This document shows positions 40,322 through 49,081 of a stretch of DNA of 64,000 nucleotides, piece by piece. Source of the stretch: Paracoccus salsus (GTDB lineage Bacteria > Pseudomonadota > Alphaproteobacteria > Rhodobacterales > Rhodobacteraceae); NCBI RefSeq assembly GCF_021556615.1, contig NZ_JAKGGD010000001.1, positions 610,942 to 674,941 of the forward strand, in the 5' to 3' direction. A program made the position numbers and the translations under genes. The first letter of the stretch is position 1. Each line of letters starts with the position of its first letter. Under the pieces are notes generated by a model, which was given only the letters and a program-made list of their open reading frames with translations, was not told where the DNA came from and did no database searches.

Positions 40322-40882
40322 TCAGCGGCGTCGCAGCAGCCAGATCGCGTTCAGCGCGATCAGCAACAGGCCCGCGTTTTCGAACAGGTAGTTGGTGCTG
40401 ACGCCAAGATGCCGGAGGCCGATCAGCGCGTCCATTCCGTGGAACCCGACCGCGCGGACCGCAACGAAGGCGCACAGGATCGACAGCCCGGCCAGTGCGA
40501 CACCGCTGTGCCGCAGACGCCCGCCAAGCGAATTCAGCCCGATCGCCAATCCCGCCAGCATGACCATCAGCAGAATCGCAATGAAGGCCAGCTGAACGGC
40601 GAATCGATTGTCGTACCAACCCTGCGCCTGCGCCATGCAGCGCCCCAGCGCCGTGATCGCGCTTTGCAGGTCCAGTTGCTTGTTGACCGCCAGGAACAGC
40701 ATCAACAGCGCGACCAGCCCCCAGAATACCCGGCCGCGCTGCCCTTTCAGCCTGCGCCAGACCTGCACGGCCAGCACGCAGCACAGAAGATAGGCCAGCA
40801 CCGTCAGCCAGCCGGTCGCGCCCGGATCGCCGATGCCGGGCTGCCACATCCCGGATACACAACTCAGCAAACTCATGCACAT
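40322..40882 (-). CDS. membrane protein of unknown function, antisense between leuC and leuD
   Basis: 186 residues with four or five hydrophobic segments (about 23-42, 52-66, 93-113, 127-146, 163-182). A polar loop carries [23 protein letters not shown]. Family not recognised. It is transcribed against the leu genes and lies within what would otherwise be a leuCD transcript, so either leuD has its own promoter or an antisense arrangement exists here. Confidence 0.72.
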   Translation of the reverse strand: MCMSLLSCVSGMWQPGIGDPGATGWLTVLAYLLCCVLAVQVWRRLKGQRGRVFWGLVALLMLFLAVNKQLDLQSAITALGRCMAQAQGWYDNRFAVQLAFIAILLMVMLAGLAIGLNSLGGRLRHSGVALAGLSILCAFVAVRAVGFHGMDALIGLRHLGVSTNYLFENAGLLLIALNAIWLLRRR

Positions 40883-40958
40883 ATCCGATTACCCGCAACA
40901 GCGTCACCCTAGCAGCCAGCCCGCGCGGCAGGCCAGCCCCGATCAACCAAGGACAAAC

Positions 40959-41564
40959 ATGGACAAGTTCACCACACTCACCGGCATCGCGGCGCCCATG
41001 CCGCTGGTCAATATCGACACCGACATGATCATCCCCAAGCAGTTCCTGAAGACGATCAAGCGGTCGGGGCTGGGCGTGAGCCTGTTCGACGAGATGCGCT
41101 ACGATCGCGAAGGCAACGAGATTGCGGATTTCGTCCTGAACCAGCCCGCCTACCGCGACGCGCAGATCCTGATCGCGGGCGACAATTTCGGCTGCGGCTC
41201 CTCGCGCGAGCATGCGCCGTGGGCGCTGCTGGATTTCGGCATCCGCTGCGTGATCTCGACCAGTTTCGCCGATATCTTCTTCAACAACTGCTTCAAGAAC
41301 GGCATCCTGCCGATCACCCTGCCGCAGGACGCCGTCGACATGCTGATGGAAGACGCGCGCAAAGGCGCCAATGCCCGCATGACCGTCGATCTGGAAAACC
41401 AGACCGTCAGCAGCGCCGACGGGCACGAATTCCGCTTCCAGATCGACTCGTTCCGCAAGCATTGCCTGCTGAACGGGCTGGACGATATCGGCCTGACAAT
41501 GGAAAAGGCGCCGGCGATCGACGCCTACGAGGATCAGATGGCGCAGGCCCGGCCTTGGGTCTGA
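40959..41564 (+). CDS. leuD: 3-isopropylmalate dehydratase, small subunit
   Basis: 201 residues, normal. The swivel domain of the LeuCD enzyme. Signatures: [33 protein letters not shown] (active-site Ser-Arg) and [17 protein letters not shown]. The ATG follows AAGGACAAAC. The end overlaps the start of a secreted nuclease-like gene by 10 bases. Confidence 0.97.
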   Translation: MDKFTTLTGIAAPMPLVNIDTDMIIPKQFLKTIKRSGLGVSLFDEMRYDREGNEIADFVLNQPAYRDAQILIAGDNFGCGSSREHAPWALLDFGIRCVISTSFADIFFNNCFKNGILPITLPQDAVDMLMEDARKGANARMTVDLENQTVSSADGHEFRFQIDSFRKHCLLNGLDDIGLTMEKAPAIDAYEDQMAQARPWV

Positions 41565-42646
41565 GGACCACCGCGCTCTTCTGCCTTCTGGCCGCGCCGG
41601 CGGCGGCCGATCCGATCCGTATCGCCACATGGGACCCCGGCCTGACGCGCAACGGACCGGGCCTCCTGTTGCGTGACATCGGTCGCGAGGACCCGCAGGT
41701 TCTGGCCGCCGCGCAGGTCATCGCCGCCGCCCGGCCGGATGTGATCCTGCTGACCGGAATCGACTGGGATCATGACGGCCGAGCCTTGGAAAGCTTTTCC
41801 GGAACGCTGCGCAAAGCCGGCCTCGACCTGTCCCACAGCTTCACGTCCCGCCCCAACAGCGGCATGGCGACCGGGCTCGACCTGAACGGCGACGGCCGTC
41901 TGGGCACGGCCGACGACGCCCAGGGCTGGGGCCAGTTCACCGGCCAGAACGCCATGGCGGTGCTGTCGCGGCTGCCGCTTGGCGCCGTCACCGACCATAC
42001 CGGCGCGCTGTGGCGCGACCTGCCGGGCACTCTGATGCCCCCCGACACCGCGCCCGAGCTCGCGGCGATCCAGCGCCTGTCCTCGACGGCGCATTGGGAC
42101 GTCCCGGTCGAGACGCCCGACGGAACGCTGCATCTGCTGGCCTGGGCCGCCACGCCGCCGGTCTTTGACGGACCCGAAGACCGCAACGGCCGCCGCAACC
42201 ATGACGAGGCCGCCTTCTGGCTGGGCCACCTGCCCGACGCACCCTTTGTCCTGATCGGCAATTTCAACCTCGACCTGATCGACGGCGAGGGTCGGCCCGA
42301 GGCCCTGCACGCCCTGCTTGGCATGGCCCAGGACCCGGAGCCGCGCGGCGCGTGGCAACCACCGCAAGCCGGTGCGAATTCCCGCCACAAGGGCGACCCT
42401 GCGCTGGATACCGCCGATTTCGACGATGACGGGCCCGGCAATCTGCGCGTCGACTATATCCTCCCGGCAAGGGCGCTGACGGTCACCGCCGGCGGCGTCA
42501 TCTGGCCCTCGCCCGACGATCCGCTGGCACCGGCGGTTCAGGCGGCGTCGGACCATCGCCTCGTCTGGGTCGATCTCGAGCTTCAGCCGTCGAACGCGGC
42601 AATGGCGGACCAGGCCAGATCCAGATCATCGGCGGTCACGCAATAA
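41555..42646 (+). CDS. endonuclease/exonuclease/phosphatase family protein, exported
   Basis: About 363 residues. Starting from TTG 41555 gives a clean signal peptide ([20 protein letters not shown]). Longer in-frame starts inside leuD lack one. The EEP fold is supported by IRIATWDPG at the N-terminus, [23 protein letters not shown] (the conserved Gly-Asn-Asp-like strand) and [12 protein letters not shown] with the catalytic Asp-His at the end. Some usual Glu/Asp positions look changed, so the activity is uncertain. Its last 64 bases overlap bioA on the other strand, with its stop inside the bioA frame. Confidence 0.78.
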   Translation: MGLRTTALFCLLAAPAAADPIRIATWDPGLTRNGPGLLLRDIGREDPQVLAAAQVIAAARPDVILLTGIDWDHDGRALESFSGTLRKAGLDLSHSFTSRPNSGMATGLDLNGDGRLGTADDAQGWGQFTGQNAMAVLSRLPLGAVTDHTGALWRDLPGTLMPPDTAPELAAIQRLSSTAHWDVPVETPDGTLHLLAWAATPPVFDGPEDRNGRRNHDEAAFWLGHLPDAPFVLIGNFNLDLIDGEGRPEALHALLGMAQDPEPRGAWQPPQAGANSRHKGDPALDTADFDDDGPGNLRVDYILPARALTVTAGGVIWPSPDDPLAPAVQAASDHRLVWVDLELQPSNAAMADQARSRSSAVTQ

Positions 42647-43821
42647 GGCGGCAGCACATACACGGTGTTCCCCAAGGGCCGCAGCAGCACCCCGCTGGCC
42701 AGAAAATGCGCCCGCATCCTCGGCCCGGTCTCGGCCAGATAGCCCGCATCGCGGACCTTCAGATCCATTGCAGCGATGGTGCCGCACTGGCGCAGGTTCT
42801 CGAACCGCGGATCGTCCGCGAACCCCGCCAGGCGTTCGGCCTGCATGGCCGACAGCGCGTCCAGCCGCGTCTGCATCGGGCTTGCCCGCCAAAGCCTGAC
42901 CTGGGCCAGTGCCGCCGCGCAGGCGATCGGATTCGCCGTGTAGCTCGAGGAATGGTAGAATGTGCGCCGGCGGTCCTCCGAATAGTGGGCCCGGAAGATC
43001 CTCTCGCTCGCCAGTGTCGCCGCCAGCGGCACCACCCCGCCGGTCAACCCCTTGCTGGTGCACAGGATATCGGGCGCGATCCCGGCATGATCACAGGCCC
43101 ACAGCCGACCCGTCCGACCCCAGCCCGTCATCACCTCGTCGGCGATCATCAGCACGTCATGCCGGTCGCAGATGCGGCGCAGCCCGGTCAGCACCTGCGG
43201 CGAATAGATCCGCATTCCGCCCGCACCCAGAACCAGGGGTTCGAGGATCAGCGCCGCCATCTGCCCGCTTGCCGCCAGATCCTCGAACGCGGTCAACGTG
43301 GCCGCCCCGTCGCCGTGCGGAAACGGCAGTCGGTCCACTGCAAACATCAGCGGATCATAGGCTGCGTTGAAGACGCCCCGCTCGCCCATGCTCATCGTGC
43401 CGATGGTGTCGCCGTGATAGCTGTCCTCGATCACCGCGATCCGGTGCCGCCCGTCGCCCTCGTGCCGCCAGTATCCCAACGCCATCTTCAGCGCGACCTC
43501 GACTGCGGTCGACCCGCTGTCGCTGTAGAAGACCCGGGTCAGCCCATGAGGCGCCATGTCGACCAGCGCCTCGGCCAGTTCCTCGCCCGGCGCATGGGTC
43601 AAGCCGGCGAAGATGACCTGATCCAGCCGCCCTGCCGTCTCCTCGATGGCGGACAGGATCTCGGGCCGACGGTGGCCATGCGTGACCACCCACCAGCTTG
43701 ATATCCCGTCCAGGATGCGCCGACCGTCGGCCGTTTCCAGATACGCCCCTTCGGTTCTTGCGATCACCGGCGGCGCCGGTTCGATGGCGTGCTGCGTGAA
43801 TGGATGCCAGACGGCGCTCAT
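42583..43821 (-). CDS. bioA: adenosylmethionine-8-amino-7-oxononanoate aminotransferase
   Basis: 412 residues, class III PLP aminotransferase. It makes 7,8-diaminopelargonate from KAPA using S-adenosylmethionine as amino donor. Visible: WHPFTQH at the N-terminus, GISSWWVVTHGH (substrate Trp/Tyr site), YSDSGSTAVE (PLP phosphate), DEVMTGWGRTG with the PLP Asp, and TSKGLTGG with the PLP lysine. Last gene of the leftward bioB-bioF-bioD-bioA operon, overlapping bioD by ATGA. Confidence 0.97.
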   Translation of the reverse strand: MSAVWHPFTQHAIEPAPPVIARTEGAYLETADGRRILDGISSWWVVTHGHRRPEILSAIEETAGRLDQVIFAGLTHAPGEELAEALVDMAPHGLTRVFYSDSGSTAVEVALKMALGYWRHEGDGRHRIAVIEDSYHGDTIGTMSMGERGVFNAAYDPLMFAVDRLPFPHGDGAATLTAFEDLAASGQMAALILEPLVLGAGGMRIYSPQVLTGLRRICDRHDVLMIADEVMTGWGRTGRLWACDHAGIAPDILCTSKGLTGGVVPLAATLASERIFRAHYSEDRRRTFYHSSSYTANPIACAAALAQVRLWRASPMQTRLDALSAMQAERLAGFADDPRFENLRQCGTIAAMDLKVRDAGYLAETGPRMRAHFLASGVLLRPLGNTVYVLPPYCVTADDLDLAWSAIAAFDG

Positions 43822-44534
43822 CGGAAATCCTCGGGGTCGAAATTGTCCCGCATCGCGGCGGCCAGCGTCGCGCGCTCCAGCGGTGCCAGCCGCGGCAGCC
43901 TGCCCAGAACCTTGACCGCGCCAAGCTGGCCGATGGTGGCCATGTTATCCTCGTTTTCTTCGCCGACGAAGGCGACACCGTGGACCGGCACGCTGCGCGC
44001 CCGCAGGCTCTCCAGCGCGGTCAGGCTGTGACTGATCGTGCCCAGCCCGGTCGAGGCGACCAGAACCACCGGTATCTGCCATTCGGCAAAGAGATCCGCA
44101 AACAGCACATGTCGGGTGACCGGCACCAGAACGCCGCCCGCGCCCTCGATCACCAGGCGATCGGCATCGGGCGGCGTCAGCGCGCCGGGATCGATCTCGA
44201 TTCCCTCAAGTTCGGCGGCGCGATGCGGCGACAGCGGTTCGCGCAGCAGCCACGCCTCGGGGTGGAGCCGCGCCCCGGACAGACGCGCGATTTCCGCCGC
44301 ATCCGTATCGGGCCGGGGCAGGTGTTGCGGCGCAACGCGCGCAGCGTGTGGACGCCCCGTATCCGCGTTGTGCACGTCCGGTAGATGCCCGGTGCGCCCC
44401 GGATTCGGAGTGTTTCCCGCCAGGCCTGACTGCACCGGCTTCCAGTAATCGGCCCCGACAAGCCCACACAGGCCGGCCGCGAAGACCGTCTTGCCGATAT
44501 CGGTTCCCGTTCCTGTAATCACAAATCTGGCCAC
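43818..44534 (-). CDS. bioD: dethiobiotin synthetase with an internal insertion
   Basis: 238 residues against roughly 200-225 for most BioD. It closes the ureido ring of dethiobiotin using CO2 and ATP. Visible: the P-loop TGTGTDIGKT (residues 7-16), YWKPVQSG (substrate Lys), PLSPHRAA, VIEGAGGVLVP and ASTGLGTISH. Between KPVQSGL and DTDAAEIARLSG lie about 37 extra residues (39-75; GNTPNPGRTGH... HLPRP), which are not seen in typical BioD. The insertion keeps the frame and the flanking motifs are intact, so the enzyme may still work. GTG start, 16-base overlap with bioF, GGAGGAG upstream. Confidence 0.92.
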   Translation of the reverse strand: MARFVITGTGTDIGKTVFAAGLCGLVGADYWKPVQSGLAGNTPNPGRTGHLPDVHNADTGRPHAARVAPQHLPRPDTDAAEIARLSGARLHPEAWLLREPLSPHRAAELEGIEIDPGALTPPDADRLVIEGAGGVLVPVTRHVLFADLFAEWQIPVVLVASTGLGTISHSLTALESLRARSVPVHGVAFVGEENEDNMATIGQLGAVKVLGRLPRLAPLERATLAAAMRDNFDPEDFR

Positions 44535-45682
44535 AACTCCTCCAGCGTTTCGGCCAGGCGCACCACATCCTCACGGGAGGCATTCAGCGTCAGCGAAACC
44601 CGCAGCCGCGAGGTTCCTTCTGGCACGGTCGGAGGCCGTATTCCCCTGACATCGAAGCCCCTGCCCTGGATGCGCGCGGCCAGTTCCATGGTTTCAGCAT
44701 CCGGTCCGACGATCAGTGGCACGATCTGGCTGCCGCTTGTGGACAGGCGCGGCAAGCGCCGCGCCAACTCGGCCCCGAATATCTCGACATGGGACCGTAG
44801 TTGATCACGCCGCCACGGCTCGTCGCGCAGGATATCAAGCGCCTCGCTGCCCGCCGCCGCCATCAGGGGCGAGGGCGCGGTGGCGAAAATGAAAGGGCGG
44901 CAACGATTTATCATGAACTCGGTCAGACAGGCGGCGGCGCAGACCAGCGCCCCGGATCCCCCCAGCGCCTTCCCCAGCGTGTGCAGTGTCAGCACGTTTT
45001 CACGGCCTTCCAGCCGATGAGCAAGCCCGCGGCCCTCTGGACCGTGGACACCCGTGGCGTGGGCTTCATCCACGATCAGGAAACCGTGCTCGTCCGCCAG
45101 CGTCGCCAGTTCATCCAGCGGCGCGAGGTCGCCGTCCATGCTGTAAAGACTCTCGATCGCGATCCACACCGCGCCGGTGTGGCCGGCGCGCCGCCATGAC
45201 GCGATCAGGTCGGCCGCATGGCCCACATCGCCATGCCGGAACCGCTGCATCTCGGCCCGCCCTGCGCGCGCACCTTCATGGGTGCTGGCATGGGACAATT
45301 CGTCCATCAGCAGCAGATCGCCGTGCTGAGGCAGCGTTGTGATCACAGCGAAGTTCGCGACATATCCGCCGCCGAATCCCAGTGCGGTCTCTGCCCCGAA
45401 AAATCGCGCCGCCTTCGTCTCGAACGCCGCCTGCGCCTCGCAATGCCCGCGCAGCAATCTGGAACCCGCCGCCCCGGTCGGCACGCCTGCGTCGAGGGCC
45501 GACCGGACCGCGTCGGCCAGTCTATGGCAGCCCGCCAGCCCGATGTAATCATTCGATGAAAAATCGACCCCGGCGCGCGGGACCAGCGTTCGAAGCCGCG
45601 AATGTCGCGCCAGATCGCCCAGTTGCCGTCGATAGATGGCCAGCCGATCCAAGCCGCGACCCCTTCCTTCGCGCGAAAACAT
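44519..45682 (-). CDS. bioF: 8-amino-7-oxononanoate synthase
   Basis: 387 residues, usual size. It condenses pimeloyl thioester with alanine. Visible: FSSNDYIGLAGC, GAAGSRLLRGHCEAQAAFE (about residues 66-84), IVDEAHATGVHG with the PLP Asp-x-x-His, and TLGKALGGSGAL carrying the PLP lysine. I start at ATG 45682; the ribosome site overlaps the codon and is poor, and translation may depend on bioB, which ends 35 bases upstream. The much longer frame above is a shadow of bioB. Confidence 0.95.
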   Translation of the reverse strand: MFSREGRGRGLDRLAIYRRQLGDLARHSRLRTLVPRAGVDFSSNDYIGLAGCHRLADAVRSALDAGVPTGAAGSRLLRGHCEAQAAFETKAARFFGAETALGFGGGYVANFAVITTLPQHGDLLLMDELSHASTHEGARAGRAEMQRFRHGDVGHAADLIASWRRAGHTGAVWIAIESLYSMDGDLAPLDELATLADEHGFLIVDEAHATGVHGPEGRGLAHRLEGRENVLTLHTLGKALGGSGALVCAAACLTEFMINRCRPFIFATAPSPLMAAAGSEALDILRDEPWRRDQLRSHVEIFGAELARRLPRLSTSGSQIVPLIVGPDAETMELAARIQGRGFDVRGIRPPTVPEGTSRLRVSLTLNASREDVVRLAETLEELWPDL

Positions 45683-45717
45683 CCTCGAGGGCCGGGGCGC
45701 GCCATCCCCGGCTTGCG

Positions 45718-46779
45718 TCAGCGAAGCACCGGAATCGCGGGGTCCGCAGCCAGCACCATCGCGCGACGCGCCTCGTCCGGATCCGGTTCTCGCGCATGCT
45801 CGTGCGCCACCATCGGTGACAGGCCCAGCCTGGCGAACAGCCGCATGTCCTGATCTTCGTCGGGGTTTTCCTTCGTCAGCAGCGTATCGCCCACGAAGAT
45901 CGAATTCGCACCGGCAAAGAAGCACAGCGCCTGCATCTCGTCCGACATTCCGGTGCGACCGGCGGACAGTCGGACATGGCTTTCCGGCATCATGATCCGG
46001 GCAGTCGCGACGACTCTCACGAACTCGATCGGGTCGATCGGCGCGGCATCTTCCAGGGGCGTTCCCTCGACCGGGATCAGCATGTTGATCGGCACGCTTT
46101 CGGGCGGCTGGGGCAGGTTCGCCAGCGTCACCAGCATGTCGATCCGGTCCTGCGACCCTTCGCCCAGACCCAGTATGCCGCCCGAACACACCTTGATCCC
46201 GCTGTCACGCACATGCGCCAGAGTGTCGAGCCGGTCCGCGAAGCTCCGCGTCGTGATCACATTCGAATAATGCGCCTCGGATGTGTCGATGTTGTGATTA
46301 TAGTAATCCAGTCCAGCTTTTTTCAGCGTCCGGGCCTGATCGCCGTCAAGCATCCCCAGCGTCATGCAGGTTTCCAGCCCCAAGGCTTTCACGCCTTCGA
46401 TCATGGCCACGATCTGCGGCATGTCGCGCGGCTTGGGGCTGCGCCATGCGGCGCCCATGCAATAGCGGGTCGCGCCCGCATCGCGAGCCCGCTTCGCCTC
46501 TGCGATTACCCTCTCGACCTCCATCAACTTCGACGCTGACAGGCCGGAATCGTAGCGGGCCGACTGGCTGCAATAGGTACAATCCTCGGGACAGCCCCCG
46601 GTCTTGATCGACAGCAAACGACTCATCTGGACGCGGTTCGGATCGAAATGGCGACGGTGGACCGTCTGCGCCCGATACAACAGGTCCATGAACGGCAGGT
46701 CGAAGATCGCGCGTGCTGCCGGCCCGTCCCAGATCATCCGGCTTTCACTTGCGTTGATGCCCTGGCTGGTCTCGTGCAT
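45718..46779 (-). CDS. bioB: biotin synthase
   Basis: 353 residues. A radical-SAM enzyme that inserts sulfur into dethiobiotin. The [4Fe-4S] motif CPEDCTYC is at Cys63, Cys67 and Cys70. Other family motifs are [28 protein letters not shown] and the cluster-2 region with SAGRTGMS. First gene of bioBFDA. No BioR-type box (TTATMKATAA) is seen in the 117 bases between this gene and the flagellar gene beyond. bioC and bioH are not in this operon; pimeloyl supply must come from elsewhere. Confidence 0.97.
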   Translation of the reverse strand: MHETSQGINASESRMIWDGPAARAIFDLPFMDLLYRAQTVHRRHFDPNRVQMSRLLSIKTGGCPEDCTYCSQSARYDSGLSASKLMEVERVIAEAKRARDAGATRYCMGAAWRSPKPRDMPQIVAMIEGVKALGLETCMTLGMLDGDQARTLKKAGLDYYNHNIDTSEAHYSNVITTRSFADRLDTLAHVRDSGIKVCSGGILGLGEGSQDRIDMLVTLANLPQPPESVPINMLIPVEGTPLEDAAPIDPIEFVRVVATARIMMPESHVRLSAGRTGMSDEMQALCFFAGANSIFVGDTLLTKENPDEDQDMRLFARLGLSPMVAHEHAREPDPDEARRAMVLAADPAIPVLR

Positions 46780-46896
46780 CTGCGTCCTCCTCGGCTGGCT
46801 GCGGCGTTCAGTATCAGCTTGTGCGGGCGCTGTCTAATCCGCGAACGCAAAGCCTCGCGCATCCACCGGCATCGAGACGGCATTCCGGCCGTCGAT

Positions 46897-47268
46897 TCAG
46901 AACCTGATCTTTTCGGACGCGCGACGCTGGCGGTCCACAAGGCCCAGCAAGGCTTGGGCCCGGCCGAATTCGCGTGCCGCTTCCTGACGCGCAGCCTCAT
47001 AGCGCGGGGTCATCCGCACCAGGTCCTGATCGGCACGGCGCAACTCGCGCGCTGCCCGGCCAGCTTGCGCGTTGGCGATCCGCGCCTCGGACACGCTCAG
47101 CGGCGCGACGCAGCGATAGCTTTGATCCAGCGCCGCCTGCATCGCCAGACGGCGCTGGCGGGCGGCTGCCATATGGGTATTGAAGGCGGCGAGCTTTTTC
47201 AGTTCCAGTTCGGCCTTCAGACGGGCGATCCGTTCCAGCGCGGCCAGTTTCGCGATCTGATCTACCAT
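46897..47268 (-). CDS. FliJ-like coiled-coil flagellar protein
   Basis: 123 residues, almost wholly helical, with Lys/Arg/Glu/Ala heptads from the start (AALERIARLKAELELKKLAAF) to the end. Size and position at the end of a flagellar operon suggest a FliJ-like export protein or chaperone, but similarity is by pattern only. The start at 47268 lies inside flhB (7-base overlap). Last gene of the leftward flagellar operon. Confidence 0.65.
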   Translation of the reverse strand: MVDQIAKLAALERIARLKAELELKKLAAFNTHMAAARQRRLAMQAALDQSYRCVAPLSVSEARIANAQAGRAARELRRADQDLVRMTPRYEAARQEAAREFGRAQALLGLVDRQRRASEKIRF

Positions 47269-48323
47269 CCCGCGCGCGCCTTCTCGCGCATCTTTTCGGC
47301 AAAGCGGATGGCGGCGGCCACGGCTGCGAATTGGTCGCGCCTGATTTCCTGCCCTATATCGACGCTTGCGTGAATGGCGCGGGCGCAGGGCGGATCGGAC
47401 CAGATCGGCACCTTGTTGTCGCGCGCCCTCTGACGAATTCTGGCAGCGACTTCGTCGGTTCCCTTTGCCAGGCAGACAGGTGCGCGCCCGCTGCCGCGTT
47501 TCCACTCCAGCGCCACCGCGTAATGGGTCGGGTTGACGATCACGACATCCGCCTTTGCAACCTCCGCCAGCATCTGCTTCATCGCGATGTCGACAGCCCG
47601 CTGCCGGCGCGCGGCCTTCAGATGTGGGTCACCCTCGGCGTCCTTGTGCTCGTCCTCCATCTCCTTGCGGGTCATCCGGTTCTTGCGGCGATGGTCATGC
47701 CATTTCCACAAGATGTCGAGCCCTGCGAAGATCAGCGAAATCGCGATGGCCATCAGCATCACCTGCCCCAGCAAGAGTGGCAGTCCGGTCACCCAGCGAT
47801 TGCCGGTCATCGCGCTGCTGGCCAGCCTGTCCAGGAACGCCGCGAAAAGATACCAGCCGCCCACGCATACCAGCGCCGCCTTGCCGAACGAGATCGCGAA
47901 CGTCATCAGCCCCGATATGCCGAATTTCTGCCCGGCATTCTTCAGGGGATTGATGCGTTTGAAATCGAAGGCCAGTTTCTGCGGCGCGAAGACAAGTCCA
48001 CGCTGCACAATCAGTCCCACCAGGATGGTCACGCAGGGAACGATCGCCAGGATGACCAACGCGATGCTGGCATGGTGCCCGATCGAAGATGCCAACGCAT
48101 AGGTACCGCCCAGAGGCCACCCGTCCGAGCCGATCGCGCGGCTGGCCATCGACAGCCATTGCCTGACTGCGAAGCCCGCGCCGATGGCGAACGCCAGCCA
48201 GGCCCCGATATACATGGCCGCCACGTTCAACTCGGTCGATCGGGGAACATCGCCCTTGTCGCGCGCCTTTCTCAGCTTCTGTTCGGTCGGCTCGAAGGGC
48301 TTTTCGTCATTCTCTTCGCTCAT
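47262..48323 (-). CDS. flhB: flagellar type III export protein FlhB
   Basis: 353 residues. Four transmembrane helices (about 33-52, 86-107, 140-162, 185-205) precede a cytosolic domain with the self-cleaving NPTH motif (Asn264-Pro265), which switches export from hook to filament proteins. N-terminal KPFEPTEQKLRKARDKGDVPRS is characteristic. ATGA overlap with fliR. Confidence 0.97.
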   Translation of the reverse strand: MSEENDEKPFEPTEQKLRKARDKGDVPRSTELNVAAMYIGAWLAFAIGAGFAVRQWLSMASRAIGSDGWPLGGTYALASSIGHHASIALVILAIVPCVTILVGLIVQRGLVFAPQKLAFDFKRINPLKNAGQKFGISGLMTFAISFGKAALVCVGGWYLFAAFLDRLASSAMTGNRWVTGLPLLLGQVMLMAIAISLIFAGLDILWKWHDHRRKNRMTRKEMEDEHKDAEGDPHLKAARRQRAVDIAMKQMLAEVAKADVVIVNPTHYAVALEWKRGSGRAPVCLAKGTDEVAARIRQRARDNKVPIWSDPPCARAIHASVDIGQEIRRDQFAAVAAAIRFAEKMREKARAGW

Positions 48324-49081
48324 TCCGACCTCGGCAACGTAAAGCTGAGAACGGCGTCCGCCCAGATGCCGATCAGCAGCGGGCTAAGGAATGCCAGCGC
48401 CACAAGAGCCAGAAGAATCGAAGCGGGCGCCCCGATGAAGACCACCGGCAATGCCGGCATGACCCGATTGATGACGCCCGAGAGGGCCTGGAACAGAAAC
48501 CCGCCCAGGGTGAATGGCGCGGCAAGCATCATCGCGAGGGCAAAGCTGTGGGCAACCACACCGATCGCGACGGGCGCCAGCGCATCGATCGAGGGCCATG
48601 CGGCAGGCGGCCAGATCGTGAAACTGTCGGCCAGCAGGCGCACCAGCATGATTGGCAAGCCCAGTGCCATCAACACGGCCATGCCGCCCAGATGCAGAAG
48701 GTTGCCTACCGGGTGGGGTGCGGCCTCGTTCTGGACCCCGATGATCTGGGACAGCGAGGCGGTGGCGGCGATGGCGGTGGTCGCGATATCCAGCGCGAGC
48801 GCCAGCAACCTCAGCAGGCCGCCGGCGACAAGGCCGATGATCATCTCTGTCGCGACCTGCGCCAACAGCGTCAGCGGCCCGTCAGGCTCGGGGACGCGGG
48901 CGACAAGCCCCGCCAGCAGAGGCGAAACGACCATGGCGGCGCCGACGCGGACGCGGACCGGGATCAGCCGTTCGCCCAGCCCCGGCAGGATCATCAGACA
49001 CGCCTGCACCCGCACATAGACCAGCACCAGTCCCCAATCGAGACCGGGGATCCATTGTGCGATCTGCTGCCAGATCGTCAT
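48320..49081 (-). CDS. fliR: flagellar biosynthetic protein FliR
   Basis: 253 residues, about six transmembrane helices. Part of the export gate with FliP, FliQ, FlhA and FlhB. Family features include RVQACLMILPGLGERLIPVRVRVG in pieces, EMIIGLVAGGLLRL, and the central MMLAAPFTLGGFLFQ helix. The start ATG at 49081 overlaps the flhA stop by four bases. fliQ, which often lies beside fliP or fliR, is not in this window. Confidence 0.95.
   Translation of the reverse strand: MTIWQQIAQWIPGLDWGLVLVYVRVQACLMILPGLGERLIPVRVRVGAAMVVSPLLAGLVARVPEPDGPLTLLAQVATEMIIGLVAGGLLRLLALALDIATTAIAATASLSQIIGVQNEAAPHPVGNLLHLGGMAVLMALGLPIMLVRLLADSFTIWPPAAWPSIDALAPVAIGVVAHSFALAMMLAAPFTLGGFLFQALSGVINRVMPALPVVFIGAPASILLALVALAFLSPLLIGIWADAVLSFTLPRSE

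Noticed and set aside
44519..46189. A much longer bioF starting at 46189
   Set aside because: The extra 169 codons lie inside bioB on the same strand in another frame and show shadow composition; ATG 45682 fits the family start.
46780..46896. A BioR or BirA operator upstream of bioB
   Set aside because: No TTATMKATAA-type or long BirA-like palindrome was found by eye.
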